Assembly (NCBI GenBank): GCA_913044145.1
Contig: CAJWOD010000016.1
Span: forward strand, 1-14,712
Length of the DNA: 14,712 nt
Direction: 5' to 3'
Source of the DNA: an uncultured Nitrospina sp.
Lineage (GTDB): Bacteria > Nitrospinota > Nitrospinia > Nitrospinales > VA-1
Within the stretch, counting starts at the first letter, position 1. Each line of letters begins with the position of its first letter. This document shows positions 1-6,973 of the stretch, in pieces. Under the pieces are notes generated by a model, which was not told the origin of the DNA, searched no databases, and worked only from the letters and a program-made list of their open reading frames with translations. The translations under genes and the position numbers were made by a program.

Positions 1-269
1 CCTGCCAAAATAGAACCGAACACCACTAAAGCACCAATTAGTCCTCCTCCCCAAGTCCAGCTTGGAAGGGAAACCACCTGATTCCATGTCGGGAGAGGTG
101 TTTTAAGAATTGAAGCACTAACAATCAAACACAATCCACCGACTAAAAATGACACCAAGGCAGCGAGCACAGGACTATTAATATGTCTTGCAAGTTCTAA
201 ATTGACTCCAACCTGGACCGGTAATAAAGCCCCAATAAAAAAAGCCAACATTGTATGAGTAAAGTTCAT
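1..269 (-). CDS. DMT-family transporter, YdcZ/DUF606 type (N-terminal fragment)
   Basis: The first 89 codons of an integral membrane protein are visible; the rest lies beyond the left edge. Translating the minus strand from the ATG at 269 gives MNFTHTMLAFFIGALLPVQV, followed by a conserved pattern (N-x-E-L-A-R-H-I-N-S-P-V-L-A-A-L-V-S-F-L-V-G) and then W-x-W-G-G-G-L-I-G-A. This arrangement is typical of the YdcZ (DUF606) branch of the drug/metabolite transporter superfamily. Three hydrophobic segments are seen, at about residues 5-22, 33-53 and 72-89. The substrate of this branch is generally unknown, so I infer only that it is a small-molecule permease of the inner membrane. It starts 32 bases after the stop of the unknown 100-residue gene on the same strand and is probably co-transcribed with it. 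No strong SD site is seen. The family assignment is fairly firm; the function is open. Confidence 0.8.
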   Translation of the reverse strand, partial: MNFTHTMLAFFIGALLPVQVGVNLELARHINSPVLAALVSFLVGGLCLIVSASILKTPLPTWNQVVSLPSWTWGGGLIGALVVFGSILA

Positions 270-301
270 GACAGTTCTTCGATCCCTAGTTATAAAAATT
301 A

Positions 302-604
302 TCAATCATCATTCAACTCTTGTGCAAGGTCAGCTATCATTTGTAAGACCCCGCACATTCTAAGCCGGTCTTCCTCTTCCATATCATTAAGAAATTTTTC
401 ATATCCATTTTGTTTAAGGACATCCAAACCCTTCATGCCATTCTTCCTTTTATTATCGAGATCAGCAAAACAATAAAAATCCTCCTTAGCTTGATCAATA
501 ATTATGGGATAGTCTACGGTGGTCATAATTAATTGAAATACTTTCGAGCTTTCAGGTAATTGATCTGCCATCTCTATTAAAATAGGGTTTCCTTTTAAAT
601 TCAT
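302..604 (-). CDS. hypothetical protein, 100 aa, acidic and cytoplasmic
   Basis: I do not recognise this protein. It has no signal peptide and no membrane segment. It is mixed polar and acidic, with a predicted helical, Glu/Asp-rich C-terminal half (G-Y-E-K-F-L-N-D-M-E-E-E-D-R-L-R-M, about residues 67-83) ending in L-N-D-D. Only two cysteines are present (C45 and C84), so a metal site is unlikely. The ATG at 604 is weakly supported, because only a poor purine stretch (TGGGA) precedes it. The gene lies 32 bases upstream of the YdcZ-type transporter on the same strand, and its 5' end faces yajQ divergently across about 124 bases. The reading frame is long for an AT-rich intergenic stretch and its composition looks like real protein, so I treat it as a gene without assigning a function. 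Confidence 0.6.
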   Translation of the reverse strand: MNLKGNPILIEMADQLPESSKVFQLIMTTVDYPIIIDQAKEDFYCFADLDNKRKNGMKGLDVLKQNGYEKFLNDMEEEDRLRMCGVLQMIADLAQELNDD

Positions 605-668
605 GTAATATTCCCAGGCAATATTTTTAAGATCAGATTATACTTATGCTAAACAACAAGGTTATACC

Positions 669-696
669 TTAACAGATAAAAGAGTCTCAATATTAT
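669..696 (+). promoter_or_regulatory. sigma70-type promoter for yajQ
   Basis: A -35 box TTAACA (669-674, 5/6 to consensus) is separated by 16 bases from a -10 box TATTAT (691-696, 5/6). Transcription would begin near 703, giving a leader of about 26 bases that contains the SD AAAGGA at 716-721, seven bases before the yajQ ATG. Read by eye only; AT-rich DNA yields chance matches. Confidence 0.45.
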
Positions 697-728
697 TGCA
701 ATTATATAAACTTACAAAGGATTTATAA

Positions 729-1232
729 ATGGCATCAAAAAGTTCTTCATTTGATATTGCTTCGGTAACAGACCTTGCTGAGGTCCAAAACGCCTGCAAT
801 CAAACTATGCTAGAAATTCGTCAACGCTTTGATTTCAAAGCTAGCAAAAGCCAAGTTGAAATTGATATGAAAACCGCAGAAATAAAAATTCTTTCTGATG
901 ATACTCACAAGTTAAATTCTGTGCTGGATATCTTAAAAGGAAAATTAGTAAAACGGAAAGTATCCATCAAAGCTTTAGATTATGGAAAGGTTGAAGCGGC
1001 GACTGGAGATACAGTCAGACAAAACATTGCTATTCAACAGGGAATTTCAAAAGATAAGGGAAAAGAAATTGTGAAACATATTAAGGCCATGGGGCTAAAA
1101 AAAGTACAAGCGCAAATAATGGACGATCAGGTAAGGGTAACTAGCAAGGATAAGGATGACCTACAATCTGTGATAGCCAGCCTCAAACAAAAAGATTTTA
1201 ATATAGACATGACTTTTACGAATTATCGCTAA
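729..1232 (+). CDS. yajQ: YajQ family cyclic-di-GMP/nucleotide-binding protein
   Basis: This is a 167-residue cytoplasmic protein of the YajQ (UPF0234) family, whose members bind nucleotides and in some bacteria act as cyclic-di-GMP effectors. The sequence has the family's hallmarks: an N-terminal S-F-D-I-x-S block followed by the (E/D)-I-x-x-R-F-D-F-K motif (residues 30-38). A middle block R-Q-N-I-A-I-Q-Q-G-I-S-K-D-K-G-K-E-I follows, and near the C-terminus comes V-Q-A-Q-I-M-D-D-Q-V-R-V-T-S-K-x-x-D-D-L-Q. Length matches the usual 160-165 residues, with a few extra N-terminal residues (MASKSS). The start is supported by AAAGGA seven bases upstream. The gene stands alone between its own promoter and a convergent DJ-1-like gene, so the neighbourhood does not reveal a partner. 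Family assignment is secure; the ligand in this organism is inferred from the family. Confidence 0.95.
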   Translation: MASKSSSFDIASVTDLAEVQNACNQTMLEIRQRFDFKASKSQVEIDMKTAEIKILSDDTHKLNSVLDILKGKLVKRKVSIKALDYGKVEAATGDTVRQNIAIQQGISKDKGKEIVKHIKAMGLKKVQAQIMDDQVRVTSKDKDDLQSVIASLKQKDFNIDMTFTNYR

Positions 1233-1280
1233 ACAGTTAAATTTTACTATCTTATCTTTTTAAAAAATAACTTAAATCAA

Positions 1281-1820
1281 TCATTTTTCCAAAAGTTCAA
1301 GAATTTTCATTCCAAAGGCTTCTCCAGAATTAGAAGTATTTGAAGTGATTATCTTATCTATGGTGACCAGGTTTTTTTCTTCAGGAAAGGCTCCAACATC
1401 ATTTAGTTCTTTCAAACAATCATCATCGTTTATAGCAGAAACTTCGCATCGGGAAACTAAACCCGCGCGCGCAAGTGCCACAACTGATAAGCCAAATGCC
1501 CCTAAAATTTTACCGGCTCTAAAATGGTCTGTTAGTATTTGAGGTAAAATTGAATCATTCCAAATAGTGCCCTTGGAACCTTTTCCACCAATGACTACAA
1601 CTGCATCGTATTTTTGTTTTCCTTCCAAATAACGATTCCAATCAACTAACATTCCATCTGGTTCAATCTGAGTTTTTTCTTCACCTTGAATTTTTTTTCC
1701 TGATTTGGATAAAATCACACATTTCCCCGATTCTCTTTCTAATACTTTTTTTAAATCAAAAAGTTGTTGCTCACAAAACCGGTTTTGCGGTACTACCAGC
1801 AAGAAAAGGGGCAAACTCAT
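1281..1820 (-). CDS. DJ-1/PfpI-superfamily protein lacking the nucleophile cysteine
   Basis: This 179-residue protein has the class I glutamine amidotransferase-like fold signature of the DJ-1/PfpI family. It has an opening beta strand (residues 4-10), a Glu at position 17 where the family's active-site Glu often lies, and the strand-loop Y-D-A-V-V-V-I-G-G-K-G-S (71-82). The nucleophile-elbow region reads K-I-L-G-A-F-G-L-S-V-V-A-L-A-R-A-G-L (104-121). Against the usual family pattern K-P-V-A-A-I-C-H-G-P-x-x-L-A-x-A-G-L it aligns without gaps, which puts Gly110 and Leu111 in place of the catalytic Cys-His. Classical protease, deglycase or glyoxalase activity is therefore unlikely; a binding or regulatory role is an inference. 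It converges on yajQ (48-base gap) and has a plausible promoter of its own. No clear SD precedes the ATG. Confidence 0.8.
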   Translation of the reverse strand: MSLPLFLLVVPQNRFCEQQLFDLKKVLERESGKCVILSKSGKKIQGEEKTQIEPDGMLVDWNRYLEGKQKYDAVVVIGGKGSKGTIWNDSILPQILTDHFRAGKILGAFGLSVVALARAGLVSRCEVSAINDDDCLKELNDVGAFPEEKNLVTIDKIITSNTSNSGEAFGMKILELLEK

Positions 1821-1841
1821 TTAGTAACCATAATTTTATTC

Positions 1842-1870
1842 ATTATAATTTCTTGATATAATTTTCTGAA
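1842..1870 (-). promoter_or_regulatory. sigma70-type promoter for the DJ-1-like gene
   Basis: On the minus strand a perfect -10 box TATAAT (1847-1842) lies 17 bases from TTCAGA (1870-1865, 4/6 to the -35 consensus). Initiation would fall near 1835, leaving a leader of about 15 bases before the ATG at 1820. That is short and agrees with the absence of a clear SD. Confidence 0.45.
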
Positions 1871-1992
1871 CTATGTTACATAAAAATAGCTTAGTATTTA
1901 CACAGAAAAGAGTGCAAAAAAATAAATAATATCCAGCCAATAATTAAAGTAAAGCTCAACACATACCATCTGTCGACTGTTTTTAAAAAATG

Positions 1993-1997
1993 AGGAG
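1993..1997 (+). promoter_or_regulatory. ribosome binding site deciding the start of the ABM-domain gene
   Basis: AGGAG at 1993-1997 lies seven bases before the ATG at 2005. It overlaps the codons following the alternative in-frame ATG at 1990, so that upstream ATG is unlikely to be used. Confidence 0.7.
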
Positions 1998-2004
1998 TAA
2001 AATA

Positions 2005-2322
2005 ATGCCAATTATAATGACTGCTCGTTATCAAGTTAAACCGCGGTCAATAGATCAGTGCAAACAAGCAATTAAAAATCTGGTGGAATATGTCAAAGAA
2101 AACGAACAAGGGACTCTGTACTACATAGCAAAACAGGAACAATTAAATCCCTATGCTTTCCTACACACAATGATTTTTCAAGATGAAGTCGCATTAACTT
2201 TACATCGATCTTCTGAAGCTGCGGAGAGGTTTGTTAGTGTTGTTTATCCCTCTACCATAGATCCTATAGAATTCAAGGAATACAGTGAGGTCGCCCATAA
2301 CCTAGACCTTTCAAGCCGATAA
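2005..2322 (+). CDS. ABM-domain (putative quinol monooxygenase-like) small protein
   Basis: A 105-residue protein beginning MPIIMTARYQVKP. The pattern is that of the dimeric alpha/beta ABM (antibiotic biosynthesis monooxygenase) domain. A first beta strand is followed by a long helix (I-D-Q-C-K-Q-A-I-K-N-L-V-E-Y-V-K-E-N), then a G-T-L-Y-Y strand. After that comes N-P-Y-A-F-L-H-T-M-I-F-Q-D-E-V-A-L-T-L-H-R-S-S-E-A-A, the usual strand plus 'E/D-A-x-x-x-H-x-x-S' helix. Family members range from quinol and heme-degrading oxygenases to proteins with no known activity, so substrate and reaction cannot be stated. I chose the ATG at 2005 over the one at 1990 because AGGAG sits at ideal spacing before it. 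The gene is single and converges tail to tail, nine bases apart, with the GYF_2-like gene on the other strand. Confidence 0.75.
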   Translation: MPIIMTARYQVKPRSIDQCKQAIKNLVEYVKENEQGTLYYIAKQEQLNPYAFLHTMIFQDEVALTLHRSSEAAERFVSVVYPSTIDPIEFKEYSEVAHNLDLSSR

Positions 2323-2331
2323 TACCTTACC

Positions 2332-2664
2332 TTAATCATTGATATCTCTTAAAAGATCTACCACTTCTTGAAATTTATCTTCAATATGTGCTGGCGATTC
2401 AATATTTTCATGCTCTACACTTAAATCTGGTTCCGACTCCAAAACCTTAATTCCGGAGTCTTCTGAAAAAAATTTACGCAACTGATAATGATTGTCAACC
2501 CGGACCCAATTTTTTCCGTCCCCGGAAATTTCATCGGTACCCAGTAAGGCATTTTTTCTTATGAAAGCAAAGAGTTGTTGAACAGGAACACTACGAAAAG
2601 TTATTGGCCCCCGCCTTAACATCACCTCCTTGATAGGTTTTCGGATTACTTTTGTATCCACCAC
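2332..2664 (-). CDS. small GYF_2-like domain protein with acidic tail
   Basis: This 110-residue protein is last in the trpS-ileS-lspA run. Residues 17-66 (L-R-R-G-P-I-T-F-R-S-V-P-V-Q-Q-L-F-A-F-I, then L-G-T-D-E-I-S-G-D-G-K-N-W-V-R-V) resemble the GYF_2 domain. The shared pattern is a G-P turn, a helix ending in L-x-x-x-I, a T-D-E-[IV] strand, and D-G-x-x-W followed by a hydrophobic strand. Residues 79-110 form an acidic, probably flexible tail. No membrane segment or signal peptide is present. It starts with GTG at 2664, or at the adjacent in-frame GTG at 2661. AAAGGAG just upstream gives three bases of spacing to the first GTG and six to the second, so 2661 may be the true start. The gap to the lspA stop is only eight bases. 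GYF_2 domains are usually taken as protein-interaction modules; the partner here is unknown. Confidence 0.65.
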   Translation of the reverse strand: MVDTKVIRKPIKEVMLRRGPITFRSVPVQQLFAFIRKNALLGTDEISGDGKNWVRVDNHYQLRKFFSEDSGIKVLESEPDLSVEHENIESPAHIEDKFQEVVDLLRDIND

Positions 2665-2672
2665 CCTCTCCT

Positions 2673-3176
2673 TTAAGCAGTGCTATCAGGGGAATTATAC
2701 GACTTACCACTCACTAACAAGTCAGCTGCCAGCAGCATTACACCTATAGTAATACAGGCATCTGCAACATTGAACGCGGGCCAATGTCGGTTATTGAAAA
2801 AAATATCTATAAAATCGATGACCTCTTTATGAAGAACGCGATCAATTAAATTCCCTATAGCCCCACTAAAAACCAAAACCAACCCGCCTTGAACCAATCT
2901 CTTTTGTCTTTCAGTTTGGTGAAATATTACCAGGATAGCAATAATCGCAATTATGGAAACAAATATTAAAAGATAAGGTTTTAATTCGGAGTTTTGTTCA
3001 GAAAATATTCCAAATGCGACCCCTGAATTTCGAACATGAGTTAAATTAAAAAATCCTTCTACAATATTTATAGAGTAACTTAATGGAATATGCAGAGTAA
3101 CCATAAATTTTGTGTATTGATCGATGACAATCAACGCACTTGAGATTACGAATAAGAATAAATATTTATTTCTCAA
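2673..3176 (-). CDS. lspA: lipoprotein signal peptidase (signal peptidase II)
   Basis: LspA is the inner-membrane aspartyl protease that removes the signal peptide from diacylglyceryl-modified prolipoproteins. With a TTG start at 3176 the protein has 167 residues, a normal length. Conserved blocks are all present: I-D-Q-x-x-K (D19, K23), R-N-S-G-V-A-F-G (N50), G-N-L-I-D-R (108-113), V-I-D-F-I-D with catalytic D121, and F-N-V-A-D with catalytic D139. Four hydrophobic segments are seen, at about 5-20, 66-85, 97-112 and 138-153. The longest open frame starts at 3221 inside ileS, but the TTG at 3176 is better. GGGGAG lies five bases before it, it overlaps the ileS TGA stop (TTGA), and the protein then begins M-R-N-K-Y like other LspA proteins. 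This arrangement suggests translational coupling to ileS. Confidence 0.93.
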   Translation of the reverse strand: MRNKYLFLFVISSALIVIDQYTKFMVTLHIPLSYSINIVEGFFNLTHVRNSGVAFGIFSEQNSELKPYLLIFVSIIAIIAILVIFHQTERQKRLVQGGLVLVFSGAIGNLIDRVLHKEVIDFIDIFFNNRHWPAFNVADACITIGVMLLAADLLVSGKSYNSPDSTA

Positions 3177-5974
3177 ATCCGCTCCCCGGCTACTTGTAAA
3201 TGGTCTTGGCAACGCTGACAACAGTTGCTATCCGCAGTGTTGGATTGAACATCAAAGTAATGCCAACATCTTTCACATTTTTGACCCAAATGTCTTTCAG
3301 TGAATATTTTAACTCCCGGCAATGAGTCGCTAACATAAACCCTTTCGGTAGAACTCAAAACATCTACTAATTCGACTTTGGAAACAATGAATAAAAATTT
3401 CAATTCCTCATGATATTGCTTAACAATATTTTTTATGTCCGAAGGAAGTTCCAACTTAATAATAGAATCCAGGGAATGACCGATTATTTTATCTCTACGG
3501 CTTGCTTCCGAGGCTTTACTTACCTCACTTTTAAGCTGTACTAATAATTCCCAATTACTAATTAATTTATCATCAAAGCTAATATCCTCTCTGGCAGGAA
3601 ACGAAGAAAGGTGAACACTTTTTTCTGTTGCACTACCCTTAGGAAGATAGCCCCAGATTTCTTCAGCGGTAAAACTTAATACCGGCGCTATTAATCGAAC
3701 CATCCCCATCAATAGAATATGTAGTGTTGTTTGTCCTGCCCTTCTTTCCTGAGATTTTTCGGGATATGTGTACAACCGATCTTTCAATATATCCAAATAA
3801 AATGCACTGAGCTCAACCACACAAAAATTAGAAAAGGAATGATAAAAAGTGTGGAATTCATAATTTTCGAAAGCTGAAAGTATTTTTTCCCTTAAAAGAT
3901 TAAAACGACTAAGAATATATCGGTCAATTTCCGGTAGTGAGTTGAGCGGTACCTTGTCGTGTTCCGGATTGAAATCATGTAGGTTTCCCAGTAGGTATCT
4001 GAAAGTATTCCGTATCTTTCTGTAGGATTCTGTTAATCGTTTTAATATTTCATTTGAAACGCGAATATCTTCTCGGTAATTTTCTGAAGCGACCCATAAA
4101 CGCAAAATTTCGGCTCCATACTGATCGATAATTTTTTGCGGAGCAATCACATTGCCAGCAGACTTTGACATTTTCTTTCCTTTACCATCTACCACATAGC
4201 CGTGGGTAAGAACCGATCTGTAAGGTTCCTTACCTCTGGTCCCAATAGACTCAAGCAAAGAACTATGGAACCACCCCCTATGTTGATCGCTGCCTTCTAG
4301 GTATAAATCTGCAGGCCAGCTTTCACTGGCATTATTTTCTAAAACAGCTGCATGACTGACCCCGGAATCAAACCAGACATCCAGAATATCATTTTCTTTT
4401 TTAAACTCTTCGCAACCACATTTTTCGCACTTGGTTCCCTTTGAGATCAAATCTTCAATGGGGGTTTCAAACCAAAATTCCGCACCTTGTTTTTTTATCC
4501 CTTCCACAGCAAGCTCAAATACTTTTTTGGTCTCCACCACGTCACCGCATTCGATACAAGTGCATAGAGTTATCGGAACCCCCCAAGCCCTTTGCCTTGA
4601 AACACACCAGTCTGGACGATTTTCAATCATGCTATAAATTCGGCCCATGCCCCAATCTGGAATCCATTTTGTTCGCTCGATCCCTGCTAAAGCATTTTTT
4701 CGCAAATCTTCCTTTTCCATAGAAATGAACCACTGGTTAGTCGCACGAAAAATTACGGGCTGATGGCAACGCCAACAATGCGGATAAGAATGTTTTATAT
4801 CTTCTTTATGAACAAGAAATCCGTCCTGGTTTAATTTCTGAATTATTTCCGGATTCGCTTTTTTAACAAACATTCCAGCAAAGTGTTCTACATCATTACG
4901 AAAAACACCCCCATCATCTACAGGGTTATAGGGTTCCAAACCATATTTAAGACCTACAATATAATCATCTTGACCATGCCCCGGAGCGGTATGAACGCAA
5001 CCCGTACCCTGCTCTAACGTTACATGGTCGCCTAAAATTACTTTTGAATCACGATTAATAAAAGGATGTTGGCATACCGCGGTTTCCCATTCTTTGCCTT
5101 TACAAACCCCAAGAATTTTGTGGTCTTTAATATCCCATTCCAATATCAATGACGATAATCGTTCTTCTGCCACTATCAAAACCTCATCATTGATGGCAAC
5201 CGCGACATACTGAAATTCTGGATGCAAACTAATTGCCAGATTTGCCGGCAAGGTCCAGGGAGTGGTCGTCCAGATCACCATATAGGCTTTCCCTAGATCA
5301 CCACCTATATCCTTGGGGATACCGGATTTAATTTCAAACTTGACATAGATAGATGGAGAAGTGTGATCAGCGTGTTCAACTTCAGCTTCCGCAAGAGCAG
5401 TTCGACAAGATGTACACCAATGAACCGGTTTCAAACCTTTATAGACCATCCCTTTTTCTACAAATTTTCCAAACTCACGAACAATTGTTGACTCGTAGGA
5501 ATAGTCCATTGTTAGATATGGGTTGTCCCAATCTGCAAATATGCCCAACCTTTTAAATTCATCGCGTTGAATTGAAACAAAGTCCTGAGCATATGAGCGA
5601 CATTGTTTTCTTATCGCACTCTTTTCAAGACTCATCTTTTTTTCTTTGAGCTTCTTACCCACTTGATGTTCAATAGGCAACCCGTGACAGTCCCAACCGG
5701 GTATAAAACCTGCATCGTAACCCTTCATACCCATAATCTTTACAATAAAATCTTTGAGAACTTTATTAAGGGCATGCCCCATATGAATATGACCATTCGC
5801 ATAAGGAGGACCATCATGGAAAACAAATTTCTCCCTTCCTTTAGATGACTCGCGAATTGCTTCATAGATTTTTTCCTTTGCCCACCATTCAAGCATTTTT
5901 GGCTCAGCCTTAGTTAGGCTGGCTTTCATAGGAAAGTCTGTTTCTGGCAAATTAAGTGTGTCTTTTATTTCCAT
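3173..5974 (-). CDS. ileS: isoleucyl-tRNA synthetase
   Basis: A 933-residue class I aminoacyl-tRNA synthetase that attaches isoleucine to tRNA-Ile in the cytoplasm. The nucleotide-binding signature HMGH is at residues 64-67 and KMSKS at 601-605. The CP1 editing domain, which hydrolyses Val-tRNA-Ile, is marked by W-T-T-T-P-W-T-L-P (235-243) and G-H-G-Q-D-D-Y (332-338). D-V-W-F-D-S-G-V-S-H (532-541) and the S-R-Q-R-x-W-G-x-P block (459-467) are typical for IleRS. A C-terminal zinc finger with C900, C903, C919 and C922 marks the common bacterial type with zinc tail. Length agrees with the usual 930-940. Start ATG at 5974 lies six bases after the trpS stop with only a weak SD-like AGAAGA, and the 3' end overlaps the lspA start. 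The gene is complete and looks functional. Confidence 0.98.
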   Translation of the reverse strand: MEIKDTLNLPETDFPMKASLTKAEPKMLEWWAKEKIYEAIRESSKGREKFVFHDGPPYANGHIHMGHALNKVLKDFIVKIMGMKGYDAGFIPGWDCHGLPIEHQVGKKLKEKKMSLEKSAIRKQCRSYAQDFVSIQRDEFKRLGIFADWDNPYLTMDYSYESTIVREFGKFVEKGMVYKGLKPVHWCTSCRTALAEAEVEHADHTSPSIYVKFEIKSGIPKDIGGDLGKAYMVIWTTTPWTLPANLAISLHPEFQYVAVAINDEVLIVAEERLSSLILEWDIKDHKILGVCKGKEWETAVCQHPFINRDSKVILGDHVTLEQGTGCVHTAPGHGQDDYIVGLKYGLEPYNPVDDGGVFRNDVEHFAGMFVKKANPEIIQKLNQDGFLVHKEDIKHSYPHCWRCHQPVIFRATNQWFISMEKEDLRKNALAGIERTKWIPDWGMGRIYSMIENRPDWCVSRQRAWGVPITLCTCIECGDVVETKKVFELAVEGIKKQGAEFWFETPIEDLISKGTKCEKCGCEEFKKENDILDVWFDSGVSHAAVLENNASESWPADLYLEGSDQHRGWFHSSLLESIGTRGKEPYRSVLTHGYVVDGKGKKMSKSAGNVIAPQKIIDQYGAEILRLWVASENYREDIRVSNEILKRLTESYRKIRNTFRYLLGNLHDFNPEHDKVPLNSLPEIDRYILSRFNLLREKILSAFENYEFHTFYHSFSNFCVVELSAFYLDILKDRLYTYPEKSQERRAGQTTLHILLMGMVRLIAPVLSFTAEEIWGYLPKGSATEKSVHLSSFPAREDISFDDKLISNWELLVQLKSEVSKASEASRRDKIIGHSLDSIIKLELPSDIKNIVKQYHEELKFLFIVSKVELVDVLSSTERVYVSDSLPGVKIFTERHLGQKCERCWHYFDVQSNTADSNCCQRCQDHLQVAGERI
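3174..3187 (-). promoter_or_regulatory. SD and TTG start of lspA overlapping the ileS stop
   Basis: GGGGAG (3187-3182), a five-base spacer and TTG (3176-3174) lie within the last codons of ileS, and the ileS TGA (3175-3173) shares two bases with the TTG. The strong SD at this point supports a re-initiation or coupling start for lspA. Confidence 0.7.
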
Positions 5975-5980
5975 AGTCTT

Positions 5981-6964
5981 CTATTTTATTTTCATTGCTT
6001 GTTTCACTCTATCGAGCGTGGAAGTAGCAACCAACTGGGCCTTCCTTGTACCCTCTGCAATGATTTCTTCTACTTCTTTTGGCTTTTTGGTTACCTCACT
6101 ACGCTTTTCCATGATAGGTCTCATATATTCGAGCATGGTTTGAGTGAGCATGTTTTTACAATCACCACAACCGATTTTAGCAGAACGGCATCCTTCCACT
6201 ACTTCATCCTGCATGGATTGAGGCGAATAAATTTTATGGAAAGGGTACAGATTACACACCTCGGGGTCCCCAGGATCCTCTCTACGGGCTCGGGCAGGAT
6301 CGGTCAGCATCTGTTTAACTTTTTTTGCAACCTCTTTCTCATTGTCAGAAAGATAAATTGCATTATCGTATGATTTGCTCATCTTCCTTCCGTCCAGACC
6401 GTTCAGCTTAGGGATTTCAGATATTTTTGCGGCTGGTTCGATAAAAATATTTTTCTTATACAGGTGATGAAATCTACGAACAATTTCCCGTGATAATTCC
6501 AAATGCGGGGCCTGATCAATTCCGACCGGGACAAAGTCTGCCCGATATAAAACGATATCCGCTGTTTGCAATACTGGATACCCTAGAAACCCATAAGTGC
6601 TCATATCAACTTTTTTTACTTCGTCCTGCTTTTCTTTATATGTAGGGTTTCGTTCCAACCAGGGAACAGGAACCATCATAGATAATATTAGATGAAGTTC
6701 GGCATGTTCAGGAATTTTTGATTGTAGGAATAAAGTACATTTTTCAGGATCCAGTCCGGCGCTCAACCAGTCCACTGCTACTTCATAAGAAAAGTCTTTA
6801 ATAAGGCGAGGGTCTTCATAAAGCGAAGATAACGCATGCCAATCAGCAATAAAGAAAAAACATTCAAAATCGTCCTGTAGGTCCACCCAGTTTTTAAGCG
6901 CACCAAAATAGTTGCCGAGGTGAAGTTTTCCAGAAGGCTGCATACCGCTCAATATTCGTTTCAT
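5981..6964 (-). CDS. trpS: tryptophanyl-tRNA synthetase with Cys4 (Fe-S-like) motif
   Basis: A 327-residue class I synthetase charging tRNA-Trp in the cytoplasm. It opens with M-K-R-I-L-S-G-M-Q-P-S-G-K, has the HIGH-like H-L-G-N at 15-18 and D-G-R-K-M-S-K-S at 191-198. Other TrpRS landmarks are M-V-P-V-P-W-L-E-R-N-P-T-Y-K (97-110), G-F-L-G-Y-P-V-L-Q-T-A-D-I (125-137) and V-P-V-G-x-D-Q (145-151). In the C-terminal domain four cysteines, C237, C259, C266 and C269, are spaced C-x21-C-x6-C-x2-C. This is nearly the spacing known for the [4Fe-4S] cluster of Thermotoga maritima TrpRS (C-x22-C-x6-C-x2-C). It lies between the site-2 protease gene (nine bases upstream) and ileS (six bases downstream), so it is most likely translated from one message with them. 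Confidence 0.97.
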   Translation of the reverse strand: MKRILSGMQPSGKLHLGNYFGALKNWVDLQDDFECFFFIADWHALSSLYEDPRLIKDFSYEVAVDWLSAGLDPEKCTLFLQSKIPEHAELHLILSMMVPVPWLERNPTYKEKQDEVKKVDMSTYGFLGYPVLQTADIVLYRADFVPVGIDQAPHLELSREIVRRFHHLYKKNIFIEPAAKISEIPKLNGLDGRKMSKSYDNAIYLSDNEKEVAKKVKQMLTDPARARREDPGDPEVCNLYPFHKIYSPQSMQDEVVEGCRSAKIGCGDCKNMLTQTMLEYMRPIMEKRSEVTKKPKEVEEIIAEGTRKAQLVATSTLDRVKQAMKIK

Positions 6965-6973
6965 AGGCTATAG

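Noticed and set aside
1897..1930. TTTACA and AATAAT as a promoter for the ABM-domain gene
   Set aside because: The spacer is 22 bases, too long for a sigma70 promoter.
1990..2004. Upstream ATG of the ABM-domain gene
   Set aside because: The SD AGGAG lies just downstream of this ATG and fits the ATG at 2005 instead.
4431..4722. Two overlapping plus-strand frames of 68 and 93 codons inside ileS
   Set aside because: They are antisense to well-conserved ileS sequence, show no family resemblance, and have low-complexity translations typical of shadow frames.
5999..6373. Plus-strand frame of 124 codons inside trpS
   Set aside because: It is antisense to the conserved C-terminal half of TrpRS and resembles no protein; it is a shadow frame.
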